Source: an uncultured Eubacteriales bacterium (lineage in GTDB: Bacteria > Bacillota > Clostridia > Oscillospirales > Oscillospiraceae). From it: 6,770 nt of DNA. The position numbers were made by a program, and so were the translations under genes. The notes under the pieces are model-generated. The model saw only the letters and a list, made by a program, of their open reading frames with translations. It did no database searches and was not told the DNA's origin. This document shows, piece after piece, positions 1 to 5,312 of this stretch (within the stretch, counting starts at the first letter, position 1; every line of letters starts with the position of its first letter). The stretch covers positions 1 to 6,770 of the forward strand of contig USDP01000083.1 in NCBI GenBank assembly GCA_900553545.1, read 5' to 3'.

Positions 1-20
1 GATGTATGGGAAGTGAAAGC

Positions 21-878
21 ATGACAATGACATCCATCTTGGAGGTACTTCCGGCGCAGTTCCGTGCGGCACTGCGAGGACTGGATTGGGACAAGATACA
101 GGAGCTGCGGCTGCGCAGCGGGTATCCGCTTGGAATCAAGCGGGTCGGCGAACGGGAGGCAGCGCATAACGCAGCGCATGATCCAGCGCATGACGCAGCG
201 GGCGTTGTGCGGGCAGAGGATGTGGCGGCTGTGCTTGCGGCGGCGACGAGACAGTCGGCATACAGTGCGCAGGAGACGCTGCGCGAAGGTTATCTCACGC
301 TGGAGGGCGGACACCGTGTCGGCGTGTGCGGAACGTTGGTATTACGCGGCGGCGAGCCATACAGCATGAAGGACGTCACGTCGCTGAACATCCGCGTGGC
401 GCACGATATTCGCATGGATCCTGCGCGTTTGCTGCCCTATTTGCGGGAAAATCTGCTGATCATCGGTGTGCCGGGCAGCGGGAAAACAACGCTGCTGCGG
501 GCCTGCATCCGGACGCTCAGTCAGATGGGACAATGTGTCAGCGTGGCGGATGAACGCGGGGAAATCGCGGCGTTTCCGTTGGGGAGCCGGGTGGACGTGC
601 TGCGCGGCTGCGGAAAGCAGGCCGCGATGGAGCGGCTGCTGCGCGTGATGGGTCCGGAGTGGATCGCAGTGGACGAGATCAGTGCAGAGGCGGATGTGCT
701 GGCACTGGAGAAGTGCTCCTACTGCGGCGTGAAGCTGCTGGCGACGGCGCACGCGGAAAGCGTGGACGAGCTGCACCGCAGGCGGCTCTATCGGATGCTG
801 CTGGAGACAGGCGTATTCCGGCGGGCGCTGGTGCTGCGGGCGGATCAGCAATTTGCGGAAGAGGAGATCGGACTATGA
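21..878 (+). CDS. spoIIIAA: Stage III sporulation protein AA, SpoIIIA channel ATPase
   Basis: This is the cytoplasmic (mother-cell) ATPase of the SpoIIIA-SpoIIQ channel, in the same superfamily as the GspE/PilB/VirB11 secretion ATPases, and is thought to power assembly or transport. The protein has 285 residues from the chosen start (about 307 in B. subtilis). A family-typical block, GYLTLEGGHRVGVCG, begins at residue 90. Walker A is GVPGSGKTT at residues 149-157 with Lys155. Walker B is WIAVDEIS with Asp218-Glu219, followed by a TAHAES segment. The ATG at 21 is chosen because GGGAAG (8-13) lies 7 nt upstream. An in-frame ATG at 6 would add five residues, but its ribosome site would lie off the window. 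The last bases overlap the spoIIIAB start as ATGA. A short His/Ala-rich repeat at residues 47-60 is unusual. The identification is secure; only the exact start is open. Confidence 0.96.
   Translation: MTMTSILEVLPAQFRAALRGLDWDKIQELRLRSGYPLGIKRVGEREAAHNAAHDPAHDAAGVVRAEDVAAVLAAATRQSAYSAQETLREGYLTLEGGHRVGVCGTLVLRGGEPYSMKDVTSLNIRVAHDIRMDPARLLPYLRENLLIIGVPGSGKTTLLRACIRTLSQMGQCVSVADERGEIAAFPLGSRVDVLRGCGKQAAMERLLRVMGPEWIAVDEISAEADVLALEKCSYCGVKLLATAHAESVDELHRRRLYRMLLETGVFRRALVLRADQQFAEEEIGL
159..200 (+). repeat. 12-bp in-frame tandem repeat inside spoIIIAA (about 3.5 copies)
   Basis: Three near-identical 12-nt units run head to tail (159-170, 171-182, 183-194), followed by a half unit, GCAGCG (195-200). 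The units read GCAGCGCATAAC, GCAGCGCATGAT and CCAGCGCATGAC. They encode AAHN-AAHD-PAHD-AA at residues 47-60 of SpoIIIAA. Because the period is a multiple of three, copy-number change would keep the reading frame. The repeat falls in the N-terminal region between the first conserved strand and the GYLTLEGGHRVG block, well before the ATPase motifs, so it probably sits in a variable surface loop. Confidence 0.85.
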
Positions 879-1390
879 TAAAACTACTTGGGACGGCTAT
901 GATCGTGTTGGGTTCCGGCTCCGCCGGGTTTGGATTTGCGCGCGCAGTCCGCGCTCAGCTGCGGCAGCTGAACGCGCTGCTGGCGGCGCTGGAGGCGATG
1001 AAGGGTGAGATCGAATACCGGCTGACGCCGCTGCCGGAGCTGTTTGCCGCGCTGGGCGAGGGGACAGAGCCGGTGACGGCGGCGTTTTTCCGCGGCTGCG
1101 CGGCGATGATGGAAGCAGACCGGGCGCTGCCGCCGCAGCTTGTACTGGGGCGGGCGATGGAACAGACAACGAGTCTGCAATGGAGCGCGCGGACGCGCGA
1201 GACGGTGCGGAATCTGGCCTTTTCACTCGGGAAGTTTGACCTTGGCGGGCAGGTGCGCGCCATCGAGCTGGCACAGGAGCGGCTGCGCGCGGAGCTGGCG
1301 GAGGTACAGGCCGGGAGCCGTGCGCGCTGCCGGAGCTATGAAACGATCGGGATCTGCGCCGGGCTGGCGCTGGCGGTGATATTGCTCTGA
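875..1390 (+). CDS. spoIIIAB: Stage III sporulation protein AB (GspF/PilC-like membrane protein)
   Basis: This is a mother-cell membrane component of the SpoIIIA channel. The family is distantly related to the GspF/PilC inner-membrane proteins of type II secretion and type IV pilus systems, and it probably partners with the SpoIIIAA ATPase. It has 171 residues, the same length as B. subtilis SpoIIIAB. A hydrophobic N-terminal segment spans residues 3-22, a long charged, probably helical cytoplasmic domain follows (MKGEIEYRLTPLPELF and later an ERLRAELAE stretch), and a C-terminal membrane helix lies at about 155-171 after RSYETIG, giving the family's hairpin layout. The ATG at 875 overlaps the spoIIIAA stop (ATGA), with GAGGAG at 861-866 eight nt upstream. 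The frame is open much further upstream, but only inside spoIIIAA. Confidence 0.95.
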   Translation: MIKLLGTAMIVLGSGSAGFGFARAVRAQLRQLNALLAALEAMKGEIEYRLTPLPELFAALGEGTEPVTAAFFRGCAAMMEADRALPPQLVLGRAMEQTTSLQWSARTRETVRNLAFSLGKFDLGGQVRAIELAQERLRAELAEVQAGSRARCRSYETIGICAGLALAVILL

Positions 1391-1391
1391 C

Positions 1392-1586
1392 ATGGAAATT
1401 GATTTGATTTTTAAGATCGCGGCGGTGGGAATCGTGGTTTCGATTTTGAATCAGGTGCTTGTGCGCTCCGGCCGGGAGGAACAGGCGACGATGACGTCGC
1501 TGGCGGCGCTGGTTGTGGTGCTGATGATCGTGGTGCAGAAGATTGCGGCGCTGTTTGACCTGGTCAAGGATCTGTTTCAATTTTGA
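1392..1586 (+). CDS. spoIIIAC: Stage III sporulation protein AC
   Basis: This small integral membrane protein of the SpoIIIA channel has 64 residues (68 in B. subtilis). It has two predicted membrane helices, at about residues 5-24 and 36-56. They are joined by a short polar loop, RSGREEQATM. The sequence LNQVL at the end of helix 1 is the family's SpoIIIAC/AD pattern and is echoed by LKQ in SpoIIIAD. It begins one nt after the spoIIIAB stop, has no strong Shine-Dalgarno sequence (GGTGAT lies about 11 nt upstream), and so probably depends on translational coupling. Its stop overlaps the spoIIIAD start by one base (TGATG). Confidence 0.93.
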   Translation: MEIDLIFKIAAVGIVVSILNQVLVRSGREEQATMTSLAALVVVLMIVVQKIAALFDLVKDLFQF

Positions 1587-1978
1587 TGGAGATTTGGAAA
1601 TTTGCGGCGTTTGCGATCGTGTGTGCGCTGCTCTGCGCCGTGCTGAAGCAGCACGGGGCGGGACAGGCATCGCTGCTGGCGCTGGTGGGCTGCGTGGGGC
1701 TGCTGCTGACGGCGATGACGGTGCTCACGCCGGTGATGACGTTCCTCCGGCGGCTGGCCAGCCTTGCGGGGGTCAATCCGGCGCTGCTCGCGCCGGTTCT
1801 GAAAGCGGCGGCGGTCGGTTTGCTCACGCAGCTGACGGAATCGTTCTGCAAGGACGCAGGGCAGCAGGCGCTGGCCAAGGCGGTGGAGCTGGGCGGCGGG
1901 GTACTGGCGCTCTATGCGCTGCTGCCGCTGGCGAGCAGCGTGGCGGAGCTATTGCAGCGTATGGCGGGAGGCGGATGA
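1586..1978 (+). CDS. spoIIIAD: Stage III sporulation protein AD
   Basis: This is a polytopic membrane component of the SpoIIIA channel, homologous to SpoIIIAC but longer: 130 residues (133 in B. subtilis). Hydrophobic segments lie near residues 4-20, 28-50, 65-82 and 100-118. The stretch ESFCKDAGQQALAKAVELGG before the last helix is the most characteristic SpoIIIAD motif. The ATG at 1586 shares its A with the spoIIIAC stop. An in-frame TTG at 1583 would add one Met but is less likely. The only upstream purine run is AAGGA at 1566-1570, too far for a good ribosome site, so coupling to spoIIIAC is expected. The 3' end overlaps spoIIIAE by one base. Confidence 0.94.
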   Translation: MEIWKFAAFAIVCALLCAVLKQHGAGQASLLALVGCVGLLLTAMTVLTPVMTFLRRLASLAGVNPALLAPVLKAAAVGLLTQLTESFCKDAGQQALAKAVELGGGVLALYALLPLASSVAELLQRMAGGG

Positions 1979-3072
1979 TGCGGAAGTGCCTGATATTTCT
2001 GCTGCTGGCGGCAGCGCTTGCAACCGGCGTATGCGCAGCGGCGGACGTTTTGCAGGAGGAGGCCGCGATCCTCGGCGCGGACAAGCTGGAGGACGCCTTT
2101 CCCGCGGAGGCGGAGGAAGCGCTGGATGGGATCTCGCCGCTGGAACAGGGCAGCTTTACGGAAGGATTTAAGCAGGTTCTGTCCGGCGCGGTGAAGGGAC
2201 TCGGCGGATGGATGAGGCAGGGCGCGCAGGTGAGCGCAGCGCTGCTGGCCGCAGCGCTGCTGTGCGGGTTCGGTGCGGAGGCGAAGGGCGGCGCGGGCGC
2301 GGCTGTCCGAATGGCAGGCTGCCTTGGAATCGCGACGGTCTGCACGTCGGGGCTGTATGGGATGATCGCGCTGGCACAGGAGACGCTGGATGGACTCGGG
2401 AGCTTTTCGGCGCTGCTGCTGCCGGTGCTCTCCTCGGCACTGACGGCGTCCGGTGGGGTAACAAGCGGCGGTGCGCTCTACGCCGGAGCGACGCTGCTGA
2501 TCAGCGTATTGACGAGCCTGATCCGATCATTCCTCATTCCGTGCGTCTACTGTTATTTCTTTCTGGCCGTGGCGCAGTATGCCATCGGGGACGACCGGCT
2601 GGAATGTCTGCGCGAGCTGGCAGGGTGGACGGTAAAGACGGCGCTGCGTGCGGCGGTGGCCGCGTTTACGGCGTATCTGACGCTGACGGGCCTGCTCGCC
2701 GGTGCGGCGGATGAGATGACGTTAAAGGCAGCGAAGAGCGTGATCTCTACGGCCATCCCGGTCGTGGGCGGGATGATTTCGGAAGCGTCGCAGGCTGTGC
2801 TGACGAGTGCAGCGCTGATCCGGAACAGCGCGGGGATATTCGGGCTGCTGGCGGTGCTGGCGGTGGGGCTTGGGCCGTTTTTGCAGATTGCGGTGCAGTA
2901 TCTGGCGCTGCGCGTGACCACAGCGCTGAGTGGCTTTCTGGCAATGCAGGAACACACAAAGCTGCTTGCATGTGCGGCGGATGCGATGGGCTATATGTTG
3001 GCGATGACGGGCAGCGCGATGCTGATGGTGATCGTGGCGGTGTGTGCGTTTTTGAAGGCGGTGAACGGATGA
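1978..3072 (+). CDS. spoIIIAE: Stage III sporulation protein AE, polytopic channel component
   Basis: This is the largest SpoIIIA membrane protein, with 364 residues here (about 399 in B. subtilis), and is proposed to form part of the membrane base of the channel. Residues 1-22 look like a signal peptide (MRK, then a hydrophobic core ending GVCAAA). A soluble acidic stretch of roughly 60 residues follows, then repeated hydrophobic segments to the C-terminus that fit six to seven membrane helices. The family-typical TLLISVLTSLIRSFLIPCVY region lies mid-protein and a helix rich in Met, Val and Ala ends it. Two adjacent ATGs (1975 and 1978) are possible. GGGAGG at 1966-1971 is only 3 nt from the first but 6 nt from the second, so 1978 is preferred. 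Its end overlaps spoIIIAF by 4 nt (ATGA). Confidence 0.95.
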   Translation: MRKCLIFLLLAAALATGVCAAADVLQEEAAILGADKLEDAFPAEAEEALDGISPLEQGSFTEGFKQVLSGAVKGLGGWMRQGAQVSAALLAAALLCGFGAEAKGGAGAAVRMAGCLGIATVCTSGLYGMIALAQETLDGLGSFSALLLPVLSSALTASGGVTSGGALYAGATLLISVLTSLIRSFLIPCVYCYFFLAVAQYAIGDDRLECLRELAGWTVKTALRAAVAAFTAYLTLTGLLAGAADEMTLKAAKSVISTAIPVVGGMISEASQAVLTSAALIRNSAGIFGLLAVLAVGLGPFLQIAVQYLALRVTTALSGFLAMQEHTKLLACAADAMGYMLAMTGSAMLMVIVAVCAFLKAVNG

Positions 3073-3539
3073 AGGGGTATTTGTTTTCTCTGACGGCGGC
3101 GGCGCTGCTCTCGGCGCTGGTGCTGGCACTGGTGCCGGAGGGAAGTGTACGGCGGACGGTACAGCTTGGGTGCGGGCTGCTGCTGGCGCTGACGGCGCTC
3201 AGCCCACTGCTGAAGCTGGACTATGACGCGATTGCAAAGCAGATCGCAGAGATTCGGCCGGATACCGAGACGGTGCGGACGGGCGTGGAGGTGCAGAACC
3301 GGGAGCTTCAGGCGCGCATCATATCCGAACAGGCCGCGGCATATATATGGGACAAAGCGGACGAGATGGGGGTGGCGCTGGAGGTTGAGGTGGAGACGCG
3401 GGATCTTGGCAGCGGGCCATATCCGTGGCGCGCGACGCTGACCGGGGCGTGCGGCGGCGAAAAACGCACGGCGCTGACACAGTACATCGAGGAAAATCTG
3501 GCGATCCCGGAGGCGAGGCAGGTATGGCAATGCGAATAG
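3069..3539 (+). CDS. spoIIIAF: Stage III sporulation protein AF
   Basis: This is a SpoIIIA channel component anchored in the mother-cell membrane. It has 156 residues, shorter than the roughly 206 of B. subtilis. Two N-terminal membrane helices (about residues 4-21 and 29-48) are followed by a soluble alpha/beta domain whose start, with RIISEQAAAYIWDKADEMGV, matches the family pattern. The domain is related to the ring-building folds of SpoIIIAG and SpoIIIAH. The ATG at 3069 overlaps the spoIIIAE stop, with GAAGG at 3054-3058 ten nt upstream. A longer upstream extension of the frame is embedded in spoIIIAE and is not credible. The stop lies 16 nt inside spoIIIAG. Confidence 0.92.
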   Translation: MKGYLFSLTAAALLSALVLALVPEGSVRRTVQLGCGLLLALTALSPLLKLDYDAIAKQIAEIRPDTETVRTGVEVQNRELQARIISEQAAAYIWDKADEMGVALEVEVETRDLGSGPYPWRATLTGACGGEKRTALTQYIEENLAIPEARQVWQCE

Positions 3540-4033
3540 ACAGGGAGGCGCTTGGGCGTGCAGGCCGGACGCTGCGGACATTTGCGGCAAAGTATCGGAT
3601 TGCGATTCTGGCGGCGCTGCTGGGGCTGCTGCTTCTGCTGTGGCCGACGGGAAGCAGGCGCGAAACTGTAAAGACCGAGACGGCAGCAAGCGGCTTTTCC
3701 CTTGCGGAGACGGAGGAGAAGCTCGAAGCGCTGCTCTGCCAGATTGACGGCGCGGGCGCGGTGGACGTGATGCTGACGCTCGCGGACGGCGGCGAGGCCG
3801 TCTATCAGGTGGATGAGACGGTTCGCGATGGAGGGCGCGAAGAGCAGACGGTGCTCGCTGACAAGGCGCCGGTGCTCGTGCAGACACGGCAGCCGAGGTT
3901 TCAGGGGGCCGTGGTCGTCTGCGAGGGCGCGGACCGTGCGGCGGTGAAGCTCGCGGTGACGGAGGCCGTCGCGAGCCTGACGGGACTTGGCAGCGGGAAA
4001 ATCGCAGTCGTCAAAATGAAGTCATCAAACTAA
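3524..4033 (+). CDS. spoIIIAG: Stage III sporulation protein AG, channel ring protein
   Basis: SpoIIIAG forms a large multimeric ring in the intermembrane space between mother cell and forespore. The protein has 169 residues (229 in B. subtilis), so the linkers are short. One membrane anchor lies at residues 25-40 (RIAILAALLGLLLLLW). The ring-building domain follows, with the typical LEALLCQIDGAGAVDVMLTL block, a variable middle, and a C-terminal GAVVVCEGADRAAVK segment ending in VVKMK. The final SSN is an extra tail. The ATG at 3524 is chosen because GGAGG (3509-3513) lies 10 nt upstream; ATG 3530 is 16 nt away. It overlaps spoIIIAF by 16 nt. Immediately after its stop the compact operon is interrupted by a palindromic element. 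Confidence 0.94.
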   Translation: MAMRIDREALGRAGRTLRTFAAKYRIAILAALLGLLLLLWPTGSRRETVKTETAASGFSLAETEEKLEALLCQIDGAGAVDVMLTLADGGEAVYQVDETVRDGGREEQTVLADKAPVLVQTRQPRFQGAVVVCEGADRAAVKLAVTEAVASLTGLGSGKIAVVKMKSSN

Positions 4034-4089
4034 GGAATCTCTGAATCAATCGTCTGCGACTGCGAGCGGATCTTTTCCGCCCACTCTTC

Positions 4090-4117
4090 GGTATCAAAAA
4101 CGGGAAATACATACAGT
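4090..4117 (+). promoter_or_regulatory. Candidate internal sigma-E promoter ahead of spoIIIAH
   Basis: CATACAGT at 4110-4117 matches the Bacillus sigma-E -10 consensus CATACAnT at every defined position. The -35 candidate is GTATC at 4091-4095, a partial match to the ATATT core (3 of 5), with a 14-nt spacer, which is the usual sigma-E spacing. Transcription would start near 4124, giving a leader of about 100 nt before spoIIIAH that contains the right arm of the palindrome. An internal promoter serving the distal spoIIIA genes has been reported in B. subtilis, so one here is plausible. The -35 is weak and the sequence lies in a hairpin, so this remains a candidate. Confidence 0.33.
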
Positions 4118-4137
4118 ATTCCTCCGCTTTTGATACC
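4090..4137. repeat. Central hairpin of the palindromic element
   Basis: GGTATCAAAA (4090-4099) and TTTTGATACC (4128-4137) are perfect inverted repeats. Inside them CGG/CCG and GGAAATAC/GTATTCC continue the stem with one or two bulged bases, leaving a very small loop around 4111-4115. No T tract follows on either strand, so it is not a standard intrinsic terminator. It is the best-conserved, most symmetrical part of the larger palindrome. Confidence 0.8.
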
Positions 4138-4224
4138 TTGATTGGACGAAAAATCTCTCACTCACAGTTCTTGCCGATTGAATCAGAGCTTCCCTGAAAA
4201 TGAAGGACAATAGGAGGAAACGGT

Positions 4225-4782
4225 ATGAAAGCATGGAAACGGAACGCGGTGATCGCGACAGTGCTGGTCTTTATCTGCGCGGGCGTGTATCTGAACTGGT
4301 CGTACAACCAGAAGGAGAAGACGCCGGAGCTGACACAGACGCTGAGCGCGGAGCAGGTAATGGGGGAGACGACCATGGTGATCGCGGACACGTCGGAGGA
4401 GGCAGAGCCGGCCGCGAACATGGACGCGGCGGATTATTTCGCGCAGGTGCGCCTGAGCCGGCAGGAATCGCGCGACAGCGCCGTGGAGCTGCTGGAGGAG
4501 ACGATCGCCTATGATGAGGGGACAGCCGTGGGCGATACGGCGTCCGCCACGCTCAACACGCTGGTAAACACGGCGCTGAGCGAGGCGCAGATTGAGAGCA
4601 TGGTCATTGCCAAGGGATTTGCCGACTGCGTGACGTACATCACGGACGACACGGTCAGCGTGGCGGTTGCTGCACCGGCGGAAGGTCTGAGTGAGGCAGA
4701 CGCGGCGCTCATCTCCGATGTGGTACGTTCGCAGACGGATTATCCGCTTTCGCAGGTGCGCATTATCGAAGTGAAGCCGTAA
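4225..4782 (+). CDS. spoIIIAH: Stage III sporulation protein AH, SpoIIQ-binding channel protein
   Basis: SpoIIIAH spans the mother-cell membrane and binds forespore SpoIIQ in the intermembrane space; its C-terminal domain has the YscJ/FliF ring-building fold. The protein has 185 residues (about 218 in B. subtilis). After a basic start (MKAWKRN) there is one membrane helix at residues 8-24, followed by the family hallmark YLNWSYN. A variable acidic linker leads to a DYFAQVRLSRQESRDSAVEL helix and a C-terminal alpha/beta domain ending in QVRIIEVKP. The start is supported by TAGGAGG at 4211-4217, 7 nt before the ATG, the strongest ribosome site in the spoIIIA genes. That fits its separation from spoIIIAG by 191 nt and its loss of translational coupling. 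A terminator follows 17 nt after the stop. Confidence 0.95.
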   Translation: MKAWKRNAVIATVLVFICAGVYLNWSYNQKEKTPELTQTLSAEQVMGETTMVIADTSEEAEPAANMDAADYFAQVRLSRQESRDSAVELLEETIAYDEGTAVGDTASATLNTLVNTALSEAQIESMVIAKGFADCVTYITDDTVSVAVAAPAEGLSEADAALISDVVRSQTDYPLSQVRIIEVKP

Positions 4783-4799
4783 GGACAGCATGGATTTTG

Positions 4800-4828
4800 G
4801 TGGAGGGCGGGAACGCTCTCCACTTTTT
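4800..4828 (+). terminator. Rho-independent terminator of the spoIIIA operon
   Basis: A 10-bp stem, GTGGAGGGCG (4800-4809) with CGCTCTCCAC (4814-4823), contains one G-U pair and is closed by the tetraloop GGAA (4810-4813), which fits the stable GNRA class. Five T residues (4824-4828) follow directly. The hairpin begins 17 nt after the spoIIIAH stop and ends before the next promoter, so it separates the sporulation operon from the housekeeping operon. Confidence 0.93.
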
Positions 4829-4840
4829 GCGCCTTTTTAC

Positions 4841-4868
4841 TTGAAATTCTATGGATTTATGGTACAAT
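4841..4868 (+). promoter_or_regulatory. Sigma-A-type promoter of the asp23-nusB operon
   Basis: The -35 is TTGAAA (4841-4846, five of six consensus bases) and the -10 is TACAAT (4863-4868, five of six), with a 16-nt spacer. TG at 4860-4861 gives an extended -10 (TGnTACAAT). It lies just after the spoIIIA terminator. Predicted transcription starts near 4875, leaving a leader of about 40 nt. Its vegetative character fits the housekeeping genes downstream. Confidence 0.85.
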
Positions 4869-4901
4869 GTCAAAATGAGAAAAGAATCGGGTACTTTGCG
4901 C

Positions 4902-4907
4902 AGGAGG
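4902..4907 (+). promoter_or_regulatory. Ribosome binding site AGGAGG for asp23
   Basis: AGGAGG lies 7 nt before the ATG at 4915 but only 2 nt before an ATG at 4910 in another frame. The spacing fixes 4915 as the intended start. This matters because the frame from 4915 does not lead directly into the conserved Asp23 domain. Confidence 0.85.
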
Positions 4908-4914
4908 CTATGTT

Positions 4915-5291
4915 ATGGCAGAAAATAAAGAGTACTTCTCCAAGGAAGTGGAGAATGGTTCCAGATCTCGGAAGAGGTCGTTGCGTCTGTGGCGGCAATG
5001 GCTGTGCTGGAGGTAGAGGGCGTCTGCGGTTTGGCGAGCAATCTCGGCTATGACATTGCGGAGATGCTGGGCAAAAAGACGCTGGCCAAGGGCGTCCGGA
5101 TGAGCACGGAGGGCGATGCGCTGCGCATCGACTGTGAGATCGTGGCGCAGTTCGGGCAGCCGGTGTTCGTGCTGGCACGGAATGTGCAGGAGCACGTGAA
5201 AAGCTGCGTGGAGTCGCTGACGGGTCTCAGCGTGGCACAGGTGAACGTCAACGTGTCCGGCATCGCGCTGCCGCGCGAGGGCAAAAAGTAA
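4915..5291 (+). pseudogene. Asp23/Gls24-family (DUF322, YqhY-like) gene with an apparent frameshift
   Basis: Asp23/Gls24 proteins are small envelope-stress or cytoplasmic proteins of Firmicutes. YqhY, encoded in this neighbourhood in B. subtilis, is linked to acetyl-CoA carboxylase control. From the well-supported ATG at 4915 the sequence reads MAENKEYFSKEVENGS, a normal N-terminus, but that frame stops about 33 codons in. The conserved body (QISEEVVASVAAM, then LEVEGVCGLASNLG, and EHVKSCVESLTGLSVAQVNV near the end) lies in the -1 frame from 4962 to the stop at 5289-5291. The joined product would be about 125 residues. The junction is near 4957-4964. One added base, or four by comparison with family members, would restore the frame. 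There is no classical slippery heptamer. It is either a sequencing or assembly error or a genuine inactivating mutation. An in-frame GTG at 4989 could give a truncated 100-residue product. Confidence 0.8.
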
Positions 5292-5312
5292 GAGGGAAAG
5301 ACAGGAGCAGCT

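Larger units (their letters stand above)
4034..4193. mobile_element. MITE-like 160-bp imperfect palindrome between spoIIIAG and spoIIIAH
   Basis: The only long non-coding stretch inside the spoIIIA operon is almost entirely one inverted repeat. Its ends match over 19 bp with two mismatches (GGAATCTCTGAATCAATCG at 4034-4052; inverted copy at 4175-4193). Further matches follow inside: ACTG.GAG.G (4059-4068) with 4159-4168, and CCGCCCACTC (4077-4086) loosely with 4140-4149. A perfect 10-bp pair, 4090-4099 with 4128-4137, closes the centre. It is visibly more AT-rich than the genes around it, contains no credible ORF, and starts right after the spoIIIAG stop. Flanks read CTAA (4030-4033) and CTGA (4194-4197), a possible imperfect 4-bp target duplication. 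This is the architecture of a non-autonomous, MITE-like repeat. A structured regulatory RNA element native to the operon is the main alternative. No transposase is present. Confidence 0.65.

Noticed and set aside
2017..2040. Lipoprotein signal (lipobox Cys) in SpoIIIAE
   Set aside because: The residues before Cys19 are T-G-V, with Val at -1, which does not fit the lipobox preference for Gly, Ala or Ser there. A type I cleavage after the following Ala residues is more likely.
2991..3887. Minus-strand open frame of 298 codons opposite spoIIIAF and spoIIIAG
   Set aside because: Low-complexity Arg/Pro/Ser/Ala product antisense to well-identified genes, with no ribosome site or motif. The minus-strand frames at 342-851 and 897-1670 are rejected for the same reason.
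4090..4140. Intrinsic terminator between spoIIIAG and spoIIIAH
   Set aside because: The stem is stable, but no T tract follows it on either strand, and spoIIIAH downstream must be expressed.
4034..4224. Riboswitch or T-box leader for spoIIIAH
   Set aside because: None of the conserved cores I know is present, and the near-complete arm-to-arm symmetry fits a palindromic repeat better than a ligand-binding aptamer.
4200..4514. Forward frame starting at ATG 4200, overlapping spoIIIAH
   Set aside because: It lacks a ribosome site before 4200, overlaps spoIIIAH in another frame, and gives a Gly/Arg/Asp-rich product with no family features.
4910..5053. ATG 4910 as an alternative start for a gene before nusB
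   Set aside because: Only 2 nt separate it from AGGAGG, and the product (rich in Gly, Arg and Cys) has no similarity to Asp23, while the 4915 frame gives a normal Asp23 N-terminus.
4989..5291. Intact Asp23-family gene starting at GTG 4989
   Set aside because: It would omit the conserved ISEEVV segment that lies upstream in the same frame. The GAAGAGG before it is itself part of that coding segment. The strong ribosome site belongs to 4915.
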